The notes beneath the pieces are model-generated. The model did no database searches. It saw only the letters and a list, made by a program, of their open reading frames with translations, and had not been told where the DNA came from. A DNA stretch of 64,000 nt from Chalara sp. BL73 (Eukaryota > Ascomycota > Leotiomycetes > Helotiales): assembly GCA_918026815.1 (NCBI GenBank), contig CAKJVC010000033.1:152883-216882 (forward strand), read 5' to 3'. How positions within the stretch are numbered: position 1 is the stretch's first letter; every line of letters begins with the position of its first letter. Of this stretch, positions 11,586-23,688 are shown piece after piece. The position numbers and the translations under genes are program-made.

Positions 11586-14273
11586 CTAGCCTAACCTCTC
11601 AGCCAACAACTCCTCTACGCCCTTCTCCGCGAGCTCCGGCATCAGCCTCACGATAATCAGCTCTACGGCGCCATACAGCAGATGTTTGTTAAAGTAGCTA
11701 TCACTAAAGCAGTTGAGCACCTCCTCTACCTCATGTACCCTGCGTTCGACGCCGGGGCCGAAATAGATATCCTGAATCCTGGTCGGGATAAGTGACAAGA
11801 TTGCTTCAGCGCACTGCTGGCGGATCAGCAATTGGTCTGCGGGGGAGGGGATGATCCGCGGTGGCCCAGGGGCGTTGTTGGGGAACACGGCGCCGCGGGC
11901 GGTGCGTAGGAGTTGTGGCAGTAGTGTTGGATCTAGGATGTGGGTTTTGATGAAGTGCGAGAGGATTCTGTAGGTGCGGTTAGTTAATGGGAGGTGTTTA
12001 CACACACTTTTTTTTTAATTTTTTTTTTAGGGAGTTTAAGGTGTAACCGTAGGTCGTAGTAACCAGGGTCAGGAAACTGAGATGCGGGAGAAGGAGAAGA
12101 TGGCCGTGCTTGCAGTCGCTCCCTAGGAGCTTCGCTTGCGGCTTTGAATGCGGTAAGTATAAAGAGCCAAAAAGAGAATAGTGGCGATCCGCTAGCCATC
12201 AAGTATACTGTAGACGACGGAATGATCATAAAATTCCCTAGCGGCCCTTCCTACGTCGCGCAGGATAAGCGGAATGGCGAATGATTGGACCGCAATGATA
12301 CTGTAGAAAAGATAGTTACGGGAGGGAGAGGTGCGGTACGACGCGAGGCAGCCGGTTAAAAGGCCTGACAGGCATAACGCCGGGCGCGTAAAGAAGGCTA
12401 TCGTAAGGCTTGCGGAGTCTCGAACCAACGCCTTTCTCAAAACAATTGACCATTTTGACAAGGATGTGAAAAGGAAATTATGCAGACAAGGTGAGCAAAT
12501 GTTCAGAGTTGGGGTGAAAGACGAGAATGAGCTGTTTTGGAGTATGCACTGATATCCGATTGGGCTCCAGACCTGGGCTGATTTCACATTCTGCGATTGA
12601 GCGAACATCGGAGCCGTTCTCACACAGAAGATGTCAGTTTGTGTTACACGGCATGGGAGAGCATTGGGGTCGAAAATGCCATAACACGCAAAATCGTCGT
12701 GAACTTCAAGGCCTCCCGTCTTGGAATTATGCAGAACGATAACCAAATAATGCCCTGCAATGACACCCTAAATCCACTTGGGTCTGAGAATCTGACTGGG
12801 ACAACTCGGGTCAAGTGACCGAAATCTCATGCGGTGTGATCTCACCAGTTGCCGCTTCAAGAACGCGAGAAAAGAGCTAAGGAAGAAGTCTGGATATGTT
12901 TCAGAAATTAAAGACTTACTTATCGATCATTCCATCCGTATTTGCAAGTTCTCCTGGACCAGCAAGGGCTCCCCATTGAAGCATTGATATCGTGGCGCAA
13001 AGCCAAGGCATGCGAGTAGCAACATCTAGTAGGCTTGAGGCACAAGACCAGATCTTCATTTTCAGGATAGGCTGTTTTAATGGTGGATGGTGTTCTTGAG
13101 CTAACATCTTGATGTCTATATGACTCGGCGATTGCACGTCTTTCGATTTGTCCGAACCAGTAATCTTCATCGTAAGCACGCTACGAGAAGGGAGGGATGA
13201 TGCAGTGGCCATGGTAATAATGATAAATCGAATGGCGGTAAAAGCGATAAAAGTATATTGGAGAACTAGCCAGAACATCTTTTGAAGCCATCGCATGTAG
13301 CCTCGGTCCTTCATACCTTCTCGCACTACATCTCCTGATTTCCTGCTGAGCGAGTTGGATCGTTCCAGGCGAACTTGTGCCGTAGATTTGGGAAGTTTGC
13401 TTTGAATGACCTCGGTAATTTTGGTGATGCCGTCCCATAACATCCACGGCTCTGAAGCTTTTCCACCTATCCCTCCTCCCACAATCATTTCAGACAAGAT
13501 CTGACCAACTAATGATGTAAGACACTCATTCTCAAGATCCTCCGTGGGAAGGAGAATAGCCAGGACGGCCTGGACCAATAATTGCCTATAGGCTGCTTCA
13601 TTGTCCATCAGTTCTTGAGATGTATCTTGGCCTGCGCCAGGCGTTGGGGAGAGCGCAGGAAGAGGACAAAGCGCATGGTATATCTGGCGAGGATCTGATT
13701 CGTATGGTAATGGATTTAGAGGCTGGGTCGCGGTTCTGTATGCTATTGAGTGCAGTTAGCTTGTGCACATTCCTCCAAGGAGGACTCTACTCTACCTTGA
13801 AGATGCACTTCTAGTAGCTCTGGTAATTCATCAAACACCAAGCCTTCCAAATCTACCTTCCTCAATCTTTGCTCGAGCGCTCTCGTGCAGTGAGCGATTA
13901 TCTGCACGACTTCTTCCACAAATATGTGATCGGGTGTAATCTTGGTATACCATGTATGCACGAATTCCTTTATTATTATAGCTATAAAAGCATATAACTC
14001 CACATCAATCTCATTGCTACTCGTGAGAGGAGGCAGAATTTCGTTGATCGGAGCAGGAGTGCTTCGCCCTTTCTCGCCGAGTTGAGAGCATAATGTGCGT
14101 CTGATCAGGAATAGAGTTGCTCGCTCGGAAAGAGGATCCGCTGAGGATAAACGTGCATTTTGACGAGAGATAGGGGTTTCATTTCTGGCTATTGGATCGT
14201 TCGAGGCAGATGCCGACTGTGCAGAGACATTTGAAGTTGCAAGCGCTTTGAGTCGCGGTTGCAGTCTTGACAT
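11586..14273 (-). CDS. PXA-domain membrane protein (sorting-nexin-associated family)
   Basis: Exons 14273-13796, 13742-12920 and 11967-11586 give 560 aa. The PXA domain spans roughly residues 70-280: VELYAFIAIIIKEFVHTWY and HIFVEEVVQIIAHCTRALEQ in exon 1, then YRQLLVQAVLAILLP and a CLTSLVGQILSEMI block in exon 2. A hydrophobic segment (FWLVLQYTFIAFTAIRFI) follows at about residues 330-350. The C-terminus (LPQLLRTARGAVFPNNAPGP, YFNKHLLYGAVELIIVRLMP) is the conserved fungal tail. PXA proteins act in endosome/vacuole or ER membrane traffic. The first intron is 53 bp. The second, 12919-11968, is 952 bp with good ends (GTAAGT, CTAAC...CAG) and perfect phase (IDK|ILSHF), but is about 15 times longer than its neighbours and contains an open frame described separately. 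Confidence 0.82.
12192..12746 (-). other. Open frame inside the giant PXA-gene intron, possible nested gene
   Basis: A 184-codon frame lies wholly inside the 952-bp intron, on the same strand as the host gene. Its last ~85 codons look like real protein: LVRDSASLTIAFFTRPALCL, then GLLTGCLASYRTSPSRNYLF and IPLILRDVGRAAREFYDH, with two hydrophobic stretches, suggesting a small membrane protein. The first ~90 codons look random, so the true start or an upstream exon is unclear. An overlapping frame (11984-12229) begins with another hydrophobic segment and could be a further exon. I do not recognise a family. It may be a nested gene, a captured fragment or chance. Confidence 0.35.
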
Positions 14274-14486
14274 TGTTTGCCAGGATGCATTAGGCGTCGC
14301 CTATCCAGTGTGCAATACAGATCAGCAGATCATAGAATCAAGTGCAGATTTCGTCATAATCATGAAGGCATTCGGGAGACCATGTTGCCGAAGATGAGCT
14401 TGTGGTGATAAATCAATATAGAGCCTCGCATGCCACTCTAAGGCTCTGAACATGGACTTGGGCAGAAACAAAGGCGGTGAGTTCAA

Positions 14487-16080
14487 TCATACATCATAGT
14501 TTCCGCTGACAAAACGTCCTAAAGTCGCTTTTTGATGTTTCGTACGATAATCTCTGTAACACTTTTCTAGATCCAACCAAGTCCGAGATGAATAAGCTTG
14601 AAGCAGAGTTCCGTCTCGGTTATATTGAGCATGATGGTTAATCAGAGCGAGAATACAGTATATCACATCTAAGGTAAATCTAGCTCTATTGAAGTTGTAA
14701 AGAGAAAGATGATTTGTTATTTTTGAGGCTAGGGTTGCTTTAAGACAGCCCTTCTTAACCATATATCTAACTTAAATGAAGAGCGAATATTTGTGTTGTA
14801 ATCATATCTTCCTGAGCAATGGTTCTATACTCATCACCATACATGAACTGGAAGGAACTGTCAGCATATGTTCTCATTAATACAGGCAAGACTTTGTGGA
14901 CCAGCCAAACAAGAAAGGGAAAAGAATTCATTGCTATGCTATGAGTCATTAGGTTAAACAGTAATTTGAGGCTTCAAGACTATCTTGCTTTTCCTTCGAG
15001 AAAGTCAAAGAAATTTGCTCTCATGACCTACATCGTCTGCAAAACACTCGCCAATATATTCGTAATGAAGTATCAAAGTCTTCAGATCAATGTTCATGTT
15101 CTTGTCGATTTCATTGTTGACTGCTTGGGATTTAATATTAGACTTTCGGGGCCGCAACACATATGGCAAGTTAAGATCTCCAGACAATACGCGGACTCTA
15201 GTGCGGTACAAGAATAGGTGTACCTTTATCCAAGACACCAAATCGTCTTCCAACAAGGAAATGTGGATAGTGTTTTGTGTCCCGCTGAGTTGCGTGAAGG
15301 AATAGGTGAGCTGCCAGCCTCTGAAGGCCACGAATGCCTAAATATTAGTAACGTTAGTTATGAGCTTACTACAAATGTAGGAAATAGCATATAAGAAACA
15401 GGATTCAAAACTTGTGGTTGGTAAATCGTTCTTCCAATCAAGGTTAAGTGATTAGGCGCTGCTTCTAATGCGTACCTATGGATTACAGAATTATTTCGCC
15501 CTATACATCAAAATCTCCAAAGTCGGTTTTCTAGCTTCACTGACATTAAAGAGGAAAATATTGTTTCGTGACTCATGAACTATACGAAACAGGGAATCAG
15601 CTTGATAAGCAACTACCTTACCGAAGTAGCCCGAATACTTCTCTCGGTTACAGGTGTAATAGAACGAGGGCTGAGAAAGCTAATATGCTTAAGCAAGTCA
15701 ATGACTCTGCTCATGTCAAGGCCCAGAATCTGATTCCAGTGATCGTAGACAAGAATCACCACTTCGAGGTATGATTACGGTGTGGTTTCCATGATAATAT
15801 CATTCATTCGAATCTCAAGTGATGCTTGCGCGGGAATAATTGTCTCAGAAAGTTTTGAAATCACTCCCATTTGTAACCAATGCATGCAAATACGGACGAC
15901 GAAGTCCAGAAATGTGGACTCGATGAAGAGCATTGCCTTATCGTCCATTTGCCGAGTTTAGCTTGATCCTTTTTCACTTCAAGCTGTATTAACTTGTCCA
16001 AGTCTGATAGGGTGGTCATAAGTGAATCTCGAAGGCGAATATATAGATGCAGCGGACTCTTCACTGTCAACTATGTATCG
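14487..16080 (-). pseudogene. Cluster of broken, protein-like frames of unknown identity
   Basis: Several minus-strand frames look protein-like but do not join: one near 16070 (LRDSLMTTLSDLDKLIQLEV, continuing in another frame as AMLFIESTFLDFVVRICMHW), one at 15331-15005 (SGTQNTIHISLLEDDLVSWI), one at 14949-14767 (NSFPFLVWLVHKVLPVLMRT) and one at 14762-14487 (AYSSRTWLDLEKCYRDYRT). No splice pairs restore one frame between the last two. This may be the decayed C-terminal part of the HET gene upstream or a separate dead gene. Short introns may explain some breaks. No function is assigned. Confidence 0.35.
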
Positions 16081-16339
16081 TGATCAGACCAACTACTCGC
16101 AATATCTGCCCGGCAGAATAAGCCTTTTCATACATTTAAAGGACTGCATCAAGCGCTAAAGACCACATACATTGGGAGCCCAAGAAGCAATAGGTGATGG
16201 TTTCGACGTATAACCAATAAAAGCTAATATGATATAACTAAGCATCAAGGTCAGTAGTGACTTACAGGTGCATTACAACCTCCTTAATTCAGGGAGTTTC
16301 TATGTACTTGGGTATGCATAAGCGGCTTCACCTTTTAAG

Positions 16340-17375
16340 GTTTTCAAGATAGAGTTACAAACCCACTTCCCTATCACTTGGATGCAAAACTTAGTGATAT
16401 GTTCGTAGACTTCGGCAAGTGACTTTCATAGTCAACACTGATCAAGCTCTTCGTTTGCAAACCTATAATTCTGTCATTCTGGCTCAGAGTTCCCAAATGA
16501 GCAAAGAGCATATCGTGCGGGTCGGAAACACCAAGTCCTCTGCGAGCTTCCAAGATCCTAAGAGATTGTGGTAGATTTTCTGTTCCATTAGATTCTAAGC
16601 TACGGGAAATACCTTTTCTCTTTCCAACATACAAAACATCTTCCACGGATCAAGACGTGGCTGGAATGTCGGAAGTGAGTAAACAACTTTAGACAGCTAG
16701 TGCCATCTTGTGCGAACACTGCCACATTGAACCCACGGATCTCGAGAAAACAGCTGCTCCTGATAGACCCAAACTCTAGTGAACCAAGATCGCCTTAAGA
16801 GGGAGGTTGCTTGAGACTCTGAGGTGTCACTGAAAAGCTCACCCGGACTGCGAGTGAAATTCAGCAGGCGGTCTGTTTCACGTGTAGAATCCTCCAAATA
16901 TATGATAGTATTTTGAGCGTGCCTATACACCTCTGCCATCTGACTCACTTGCCTACTCTTCTCCTCGTCGTCTGCTTGATTAATACAAATTGCATCGGCC
17001 CATACCCGTCGGTTCCTCAGAGGATCATGCATATGGCGAAGTGCCGAATCTAGATTTGCCGTAATATAGAATGGTCTTCCATCTAACATTATACGCACGA
17101 GGTTAGTGGCACTACCCCACATATGAAAGCGCAGAGTAATGCTCAACAACATCGTCGTCACACTCCTTCAGGGTGGTGTGGTAGACTAAGTATTCAGCAA
17201 GCTCTTGCAGATTTAAGTTAAGATGAAGAACCACAAGACGAATTGGGCCGTAGTGACACAATGGCGCATATCGATACTGTGAGGCTGTGCTCAGGGTTTC
17301 GACATTTCCAGTGCAGTTCTGCAGTAATGTGTTGTATCCCGCATTGTTGTATAGAAGCCCATCTAGTTGAGGCAC
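16340..17375 (-). pseudogene. Heterokaryon-incompatibility (HET) domain gene, broken
   Basis: The HET domain is plain: YRYAPLCHYGPIRLVVLHL, HYSALSYV, then (other frame) WGSATN, RRVWADAICINQADDEEKSR, AEVYRHAQNTIIYLED and SWFTRVWVYQEQ, the usual order of a HET recognition domain. At about 17117 the frame shifts exactly where SYVWG is expected; two bases appear missing. An in-frame TAG at about 16697 follows TRWH, although the same frame continues readably (LSKVVYSLPTFQPRLDPW). Another shift occurs near 16613, and a further one at about 16411 (LPK|VYEHITKFCIQV). GLGVSDPHDMLFAHLG is the conserved downstream block. Four separate lesions make this a pseudogene. Intact relatives trigger cell death in fusion of unlike hyphae. 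The N-terminal start is not determined. Confidence 0.82.
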
Positions 17376-17708
17376 CTGTCCCTTGTAAATGCGTTGATGG
17401 AGCCATATCCATAGACGTCATAGGAGATATGCTACATCAGATCGAATAATGAGGCATAGAATCATTCTTGTGGGAAAGATAGCCAGAATATCCATAAATG
17501 AAAAGGTCAAACGAAAGAACGTCCACTCGTTTGGACAAGGACAGGTGTGTAGGCAATCAACAATTTATGCCTGAGGCTCCCGTCCTCTTGACCTTGGCGG
17601 GGCCCATAATCGCGTCTAGATCTACAGGCAACTCACAATCGAAAGCAGCTTGCAAGAAGGCAAATTACGATGTCTTGCGCCTACAGCCAAGAGTGAATAA
17701 AGCTCAAA

Positions 17709-18904
17709 ATGTCGGAAGATGAGAGGTACCGGACTTCGACCCAATTCCGTGCTTGGTCTTTCACGCCAGCCTCTCTACTTGCTCAACGCATTCAAACAAA
17801 CGAGAATGCTGCACTCCGGGTCCGCGCCGCTGTACAACGCATTCGAGAAGCACGAGCTCGTTCTACCGATTCCCACGATGCCGAGAAAGAGGCGGCAAAT
17901 GTCACAATACCGGACGGAGAGATAGACTGCTTAACAGTTGAAGAAGAGCTAAAGCTGGTAACATTCTATTGCAGGCAGGCTCTTGAATTGGGAGATTTTT
18001 TAAAGGTCGCTACCGATGTCAAGGTAATACATAAATTTTCTTTTCTTCTTAAGGTCTTCCATTTGCCGTGTTCGTTTGACTGATATGTATATAGGCCACA
18101 GCCGTTCAATATATAAAACGCTTTTATATCAGCAACTCTGTCATGACTTACAACCCCGCAGACGTCCTCAAAACCGCGCTATTCTTCTCAACCAAGACCG
18201 AGAACCACTATATTTCTATTGCCGATTTTGCAAAAAGGCTACCAAACACAAAAGAAGCTGACGTTCTAGCACTTGAATTTCTCTTAACGCAGGGTCTTCG
18301 CTTCATGTTCGACATTCGACATCCTTTCCGGGCATTAGAAGGAGCGGTTATGGAAATGCTAGCCGTGGCAAAGCGTGAATTTCCTTTCCTACCAGGGGGA
18401 GCTAGGCCAGTTGCAAAACCTGACAGATTGGAGCAGAGGGTCATGGAAGCACACGGGAAAGCAAGGGAATACCTCAAGATATCCGCCTTGCTCACGGATG
18501 TCTATTTTCACTTCACGCCTTCCCAGATCATGATGGCATCTCTTCTGATCGTAGACTCCAAGCTCCTTGAATGGTATATTGACTCGAAACTCCCTTCAAC
18601 TATGGATCAAGGGTCGATGAGAATGAAAGTATTGAGCACAATTGGCCAATGCGCGGATTTACTGAAGTCTGTAAATCCGTTTCGGTCTAAGGACGAAGCA
18701 GACTCAGAAAGGAAGCATATCAAGCCATTAGGAAAGAAGTTAAACAAATGTCGAAATCCCGAGAAAATGGATATCCAAGGATTACAGCGTGCTAAGAGAG
18801 AAGGTGAAGATGGTTTGGATGAGAAAGTCATCAAGAAGAGAAAGTTGGAACGGGAGCAGAGTGCCAAGGAAGGCGAGGATCTATTTGGGCCAAAACTCAA
18901 GTGA
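17709..18904 (+). CDS. CCL1: Cyclin H, TFIIH/CDK-activating kinase subunit
   Basis: Exons 17709-18023 and 18095-18904 (71-bp intron, AAG|GTAATA...ATATAG) give 374 aa. Cyclin H pairs with the Kin28/Cdk7 kinase in the TFIIH complex, which phosphorylates the RNA polymerase II CTD. N-terminal YRTSTQFRAWSFTP is the conserved cyclin H start. The first cyclin fold follows: LTVEEELKLVTFYCRQALEL, then, across the intron, ATAVQYIKRFYISNSVMTYN with the MTYNP block. The second cyclin fold includes FDIRHPFRALEGAVMEML and LLTDVYFHFTPSQIMMASLL. The C-terminus is Lys/Glu-rich. Residues joined across the intron complete the cyclin box, which confirms the splice. It is divergent from the HET relic. Firm call. 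Confidence 0.94.
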
Positions 18905-19937
18905 TGTGTAGGTTGGGATGGGAAAGTCAATTTAGCATGGCGTCTGGGAACTTTGCATATATAGCGGCGTTATCCAATTAATATGACGTTGCTTCAAGCG
19001 AGCAATTGCTCTTGTTTGTTCATGAAGGTATTCCTCGCGCCTCTATCTCCATATTCAATCTACCCTCCTGCTTGCGTAAGTAATTACAAAAATGGGGCAG
19101 ATGCGGTTTGAAAAACCCGGAGTGCATAGGAACTGCCCCTCGGCGCAGAATGCACAGCCAAGAGGTTGTTGCAGTATTCTCGATCTTGTCTTACCAACAA
19201 TATACCGTAGTAATACGAGTATTTGCCGAAGTTATGTGGGATGTTGAAGTCGACGCCTGCCACGTAGAACCAAAGTCGCCAGTTGTGAATGTAACAATTG
19301 AGAGTCCATATAATTCCCTTTCTTCTAATAGTCCTAAGACAAATGTATGCTTAGCTCTCACATATTCGACTATATTGATATCACTCTGATAAGGCGGTTC
19401 CTGCCCCTTCAGTTGAAAAAGTCCCAGAACTTTAACCCTTCAGGATACGTACCTACTTTTCAGCAATTCTTTGAGCAACATGTCCGTACAAGGTAATAAC
19501 CACTCGAGCCAGAACTTTGATTAGATTGCGACACAGCTGGGCAGCCTCTCCTTCTACCATTGCAACCTTGATATTCACCTCTCGATAAAATACAAGGACG
19601 GGTTGGTGACCATACAAAACGGGTGGAAAGCCACACTTCAAACATCCGCACTTCGCCATCTTAACGAACCCAAGCATTCTCCCAAGCAACCATTTCTAAT
19701 AAGAGCCATTAATACCTACCAAGCTGAAGATACCTCGTCCTTCGTCACTTCATTGACAACTGGGACGAGACAGACGGTTATACACGCACATGGCTTACCT
19801 AGATGCACCTCTCCAATACCGATATTTTAGTTGAGCACTAATACCACCATCTTAAAGCACACTTAGGCTCAGCTTTTCCAAAACTTCAAGGCACAACGAG
19901 ACAATCATACGCTAACCAATCCCCTCGAGACAGCAAG
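18905..19937. other. Intergenic region between cyclin H and the BTB-like gene
   Basis: About 1 kb with no recognisable coding frame; short frames at 19108-19389 (plus) and 19453-19689 (minus) have no known motif. The last few hundred bases are presumably the promoter and 5' leader of the gene that starts at 19938. Confidence 0.4.
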
Positions 19938-22900
19938 ATGGCAGCGCCTCGAACTCCGAAGTCAACCATCAAACCTCCAATCACTCCGAAAACCAAGACT
20001 CCTGTCTCCTTAAAGACACGTCAAGCACCAAAGACAGTCAGTGCAATTAAGACGCCATCCAGATCTGAGAGGTCTGGCTCCTATTACACACCTCAAATAG
20101 AGTATCGCATGAGAATCACCAAGACTCCCGTGCCTGTTCCAAGATGCTTTAATTTTGGGACAGAGATTTCATCTAGTTCGAACTCTAATGACTTGAATTC
20201 TAAACCTAGTGATTCTCAACCCATCAATCGTGCTGCAGTAGAAGGCAGTTTGGCGGATGATCAAAGCCCGATGGAAGCCATCGATCTCCCCCATGCCTCG
20301 AATATGTCAGCAGCGACTCCTCAGGCTGCTCACATAAGCAAGCTTTCAACACCTCCTACCAACCCTAAAGGTCTCCAAAGCCTTTTTGAGGTAGGGCCAA
20401 CTCTTCAAACTCTTCTTGGCATCAACACAAGCGACCCTTCTACACCTACAACATTCCACAGTCGTCAACTTAGCTTGACTGAGGTGATGGATACCTGTCA
20501 GGATTTGTCCATTTTAGCAACTACTCCAAATAGCCCTCGATCTGTCCATGAGACCGCTGCTAGAAAGATATCTGCATCTGCAGACGAAGGCCAACTATCT
20601 ACCAGTGAAGCACAGCCTGGTGAGGTCAACACTAACAATATAGCACCTGATCCGACAAGGCCGCAAGCTATAAGAGAAGCTCATCTGAGCAAGGTGTCTA
20701 CAACAGTTGAGAATATCCAGGAATCTATACAGGAAATATCCTTCCCTTACCTACCGAATAAATCAACCAACAATCATAAAACGTCTCTCGCTGGTGGAGC
20801 TACTGCTATAGTCGATAAGCCTGAGTCTGGCCATGAAACTCAATTATTTACCAAAGATATTGATGTTGGTTCAGCCACAAATGAATCAAAGCCTGTATTC
20901 GATGCAATTTCAGGTAGCCCTGGAATTGGATCTAGCACGGTCAGAGCTTCTGTGACTCCTGATAAAGATTCAAGTATTGTTATGGACAAAACGCCTTTCT
21001 TAGAACCAACGATAACATCTCAAAGCCCAAGGACTAAGGCATCCATCGAACCTGTTACACCTCAGCGAATTAGCCCCCCAGGCTCTGTCATAGGCTCTCT
21101 ATCATCTATCGATCTCCTAGACCCAAACGAGAATTGTTTTCAACCAGCAGAACAGCTCAATTCTCCAACCGCGAGGGCGACTTGTAGCAAACAAAGAAAG
21201 GAAATTCACGAGAGCGTAGATCTAGAAGTAGTAGAAACGGTAGAAGGAACACAGAAGAAGTCGCCCGCAGCTCAACTTGGTGGGTCGTACTTCTCATACC
21301 CTTTAAGCAAACTGTAGATTGTGTGATAGACATTTTTCATAGGATTATGCACTAACAATTCATTGGCAGTAGTCATTCCAAAATCACTTCAGAACATTCT
21401 CCCTATGGAAAACGTGAGCCTAGGCACCAAGAAGAAACCTAATACGCGAGCGTCAAGCTTCAACAGTGAGAGAGATAATGAAATCCAGGTAGTTTCGTCA
21501 ACCAAACGTGGCAGGAAAACACAAGAACAAAGAATTGATGATAGTACCTTTGGAAATGAACGCAAGCCGTTGAAGAAACGAGGCAGGCACATCTCAGCGC
21601 TCAATCTTCAAGTTGGTGACTCCGAGTATGAAGACGCACCACCCAAGAAACGTGGTACGCAAACTATCAAGAACAAAAGAGAGACAGCAAATCTTAAATC
21701 TTCCACTCAGCAAATCAAGCCTCGAGCTGGAAGACGTACTAACAGTAGGATTCTTCATTTTAATATATTAGCCGGCTACTAATCATATTTAGGCCGGCCC
21801 CAGGCAAACAAACCCTCAACAGCTGCTACAATATCTGGTAGCCTGCAGGTTGTCATTGATCTTGAGAAAGACAATTATAGACCCATCAAAAAGGGCCCCG
21901 AATCCAGTGTAGTAACTAAAAAGTCGACTCGCAGAACGGGTGGCTTTCCTCGCTTCAATGAAGGCGCCGTCTATATTTGTCTTACACAATCTCATCGTAA
22001 ATATACTTATATCCTAGAGTTAGAAGTCCTCTCACAGCTATCGCCATGGTTTGCACATACAATTGAGAATCCGGTCGAAGAAGCTGATGACATATTGGCG
22101 GCCCATTCCCGTAAAGAGACGGCCCTCGATGTACGATACGAGCTAGTGTATAGCGAAGAGGCTCAATTCTGGATTTTGGGTCGTACGGTATGTGCCTTTC
22201 TTTCTTTCAGCGATTCAATGAGTCCACCTCTCTACTGGTTGTGAATAGCTGACCTAATTACTTCCTCATAGTCGTTTACTGAGCCACTATCTAACGGTGT
22301 AGCCGAGCAAAAACAACGAAACCCAATGCCCTCGCCTTTCTTCTACTCTCACAATGCAGAGCATAGATTGTGTAAACTTTCTCACATAGTTTTCATCGTC
22401 GATCCTGAATCATATCTTAGTCGACGGTCTAAACCCATCCTTAATTCATCGTCCCAGATCAAGGTAGATGACTATATCATGACAGAAAGCAGCGAAGTCC
22501 CTCAGAACGCTAATCTCGTCAAGGATGAAAAAGGAGCTATTTTTTTAAAGAAGGAAGTATGCATTTCCTCTCCCAAGGAACAGATACCTATGTTTTGCTC
22601 TAAAGTAAGAATTACAGAATAGTTTCATTATTCTAACATATCAATAGGCGCCAGTACGTGGGATTAGAATCAAAATTGAAGATGAGAATTCTTCCCAAGC
22701 TTCAGGGTATCCTCTAGACGTACCGCTTAGTAGCTCTGGCCCAAGAGCATTTGAGCAAGAGAGCATAAATGAGAAACAGGATGACCGAGTTGCTGCTGGA
22801 CGAGTGGAGTGTCTCCTTCGAAAGACTAGTGCAGGTGTTCCAGTCGAGATTTGCGAAGCATACAACAATCTGTTTCTGATGTTCCACAACATGGATCCGA

Positions 22901-23688
22901 AACTCGACATGGAGTCCATCGACATTGCTCTTCGCCAGGCCCAACTATTAACCAAAGCCGCGTATGCGCTTGATTGCCTAGGGCTTGTCCTTGGACCTGT
23001 TACAGAGCACCTTTATAGCTTTGGACGGAAGATGTTTGAAGCTATCCTCATGGACCCTCCAGTTTGGCTTAGTTTCTCCATGTTACTGGGTTCTGCTCTT
23101 ATCTTCAAAGAAGCCATCATTCATATGGTTGGACAGTATCCCAATTGGCCATGGACATCAGTTAAGGAAACTGATCTCTGTGAGGAAGTTCGCGAACTCA
23201 TCAGAAAAAAGGCCGACCATCTCGCGTATATAAAGAGAAGAGTTGATACCGCCCTTTCAGGTAATACAATTGCCATTGACGGACAACAGATTAACATTAC
23301 CTCCTTGTCTTCGTTGAACTTCAACACTTGGGTGGTTGTGACATACTGGCGAGACTGGCTCAACCAATCCCTGTCTCGGGCGAACGACTCTCGGAGAGAC
23401 AGCACCCCTGATCGTGGAACTTATCGACTATTGGCTAAGGGAGGATATGCCTACTTGAAGCTTCCTTTGGTGTTTGAGGCGTTGAGTTCGTGCTTGCCCA
23501 ATAGTTCTCTAAACAAGCGAGAAGTAGCCCTTGACCTCATGCTTCTAAAAAACTATGCAGCGGAGCAGGTGCAGCCACTGTGCGTCAACAATAGTGTGCT
23601 AAGTATTGAAGAGAATGGAATTACATACTTCACCTGTACAGAAGTCGCGAACGATGAGCTGCCATGGAACAGATATGAGACTACTTGA
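19938..23688 (+). CDS. Uncharacterised large protein with AT-hook-like motifs and a BTB-like segment
   Basis: Five exons (19938-21279, 21370-21744, 21793-22187, 22272-22604, 22648-23688) join in phase to 1161 aa. Residues 1-450 are disordered, with dense TP/SP sites (AAPRTPKSTIKPPITPKTKT). Around residues 470-545 there are three basic motifs resembling AT-hooks (TKRGRKT, KKRGRH, KKRGTQ). Exon 3 holds a BTB/POZ-like start: EGAVYICLTQSHRKYTYILE followed by EVLSQLSPWFAHTI. The last ~350 residues, in exons 4 and 5, form an acidic linker and then a helix-rich, ordered region (DIALRQAQLLTKAAYALDCL, WLSFSMLLGSALIFKEAIIH, WPWTSVKETDLCEEVRELIR). Such fungal BTB-like proteins are of unknown function; nuclear location is inferred from the basic motifs. 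The 43-bp intron at 22605 is the shortest here. The exon chain is consistent, but the first exon start is only the first ATG. Confidence 0.72.

Noticed and set aside
12003..12030. A/T homopolymer block as a poly(A) tail of a retroposed copy
   Set aside because: On the minus strand the A-run (AAAAAAAAATTAAAAAAAAA) follows the nested frame and could suggest retroposition, but no target-site duplication or intronless parent was recognised, so it is not claimed.
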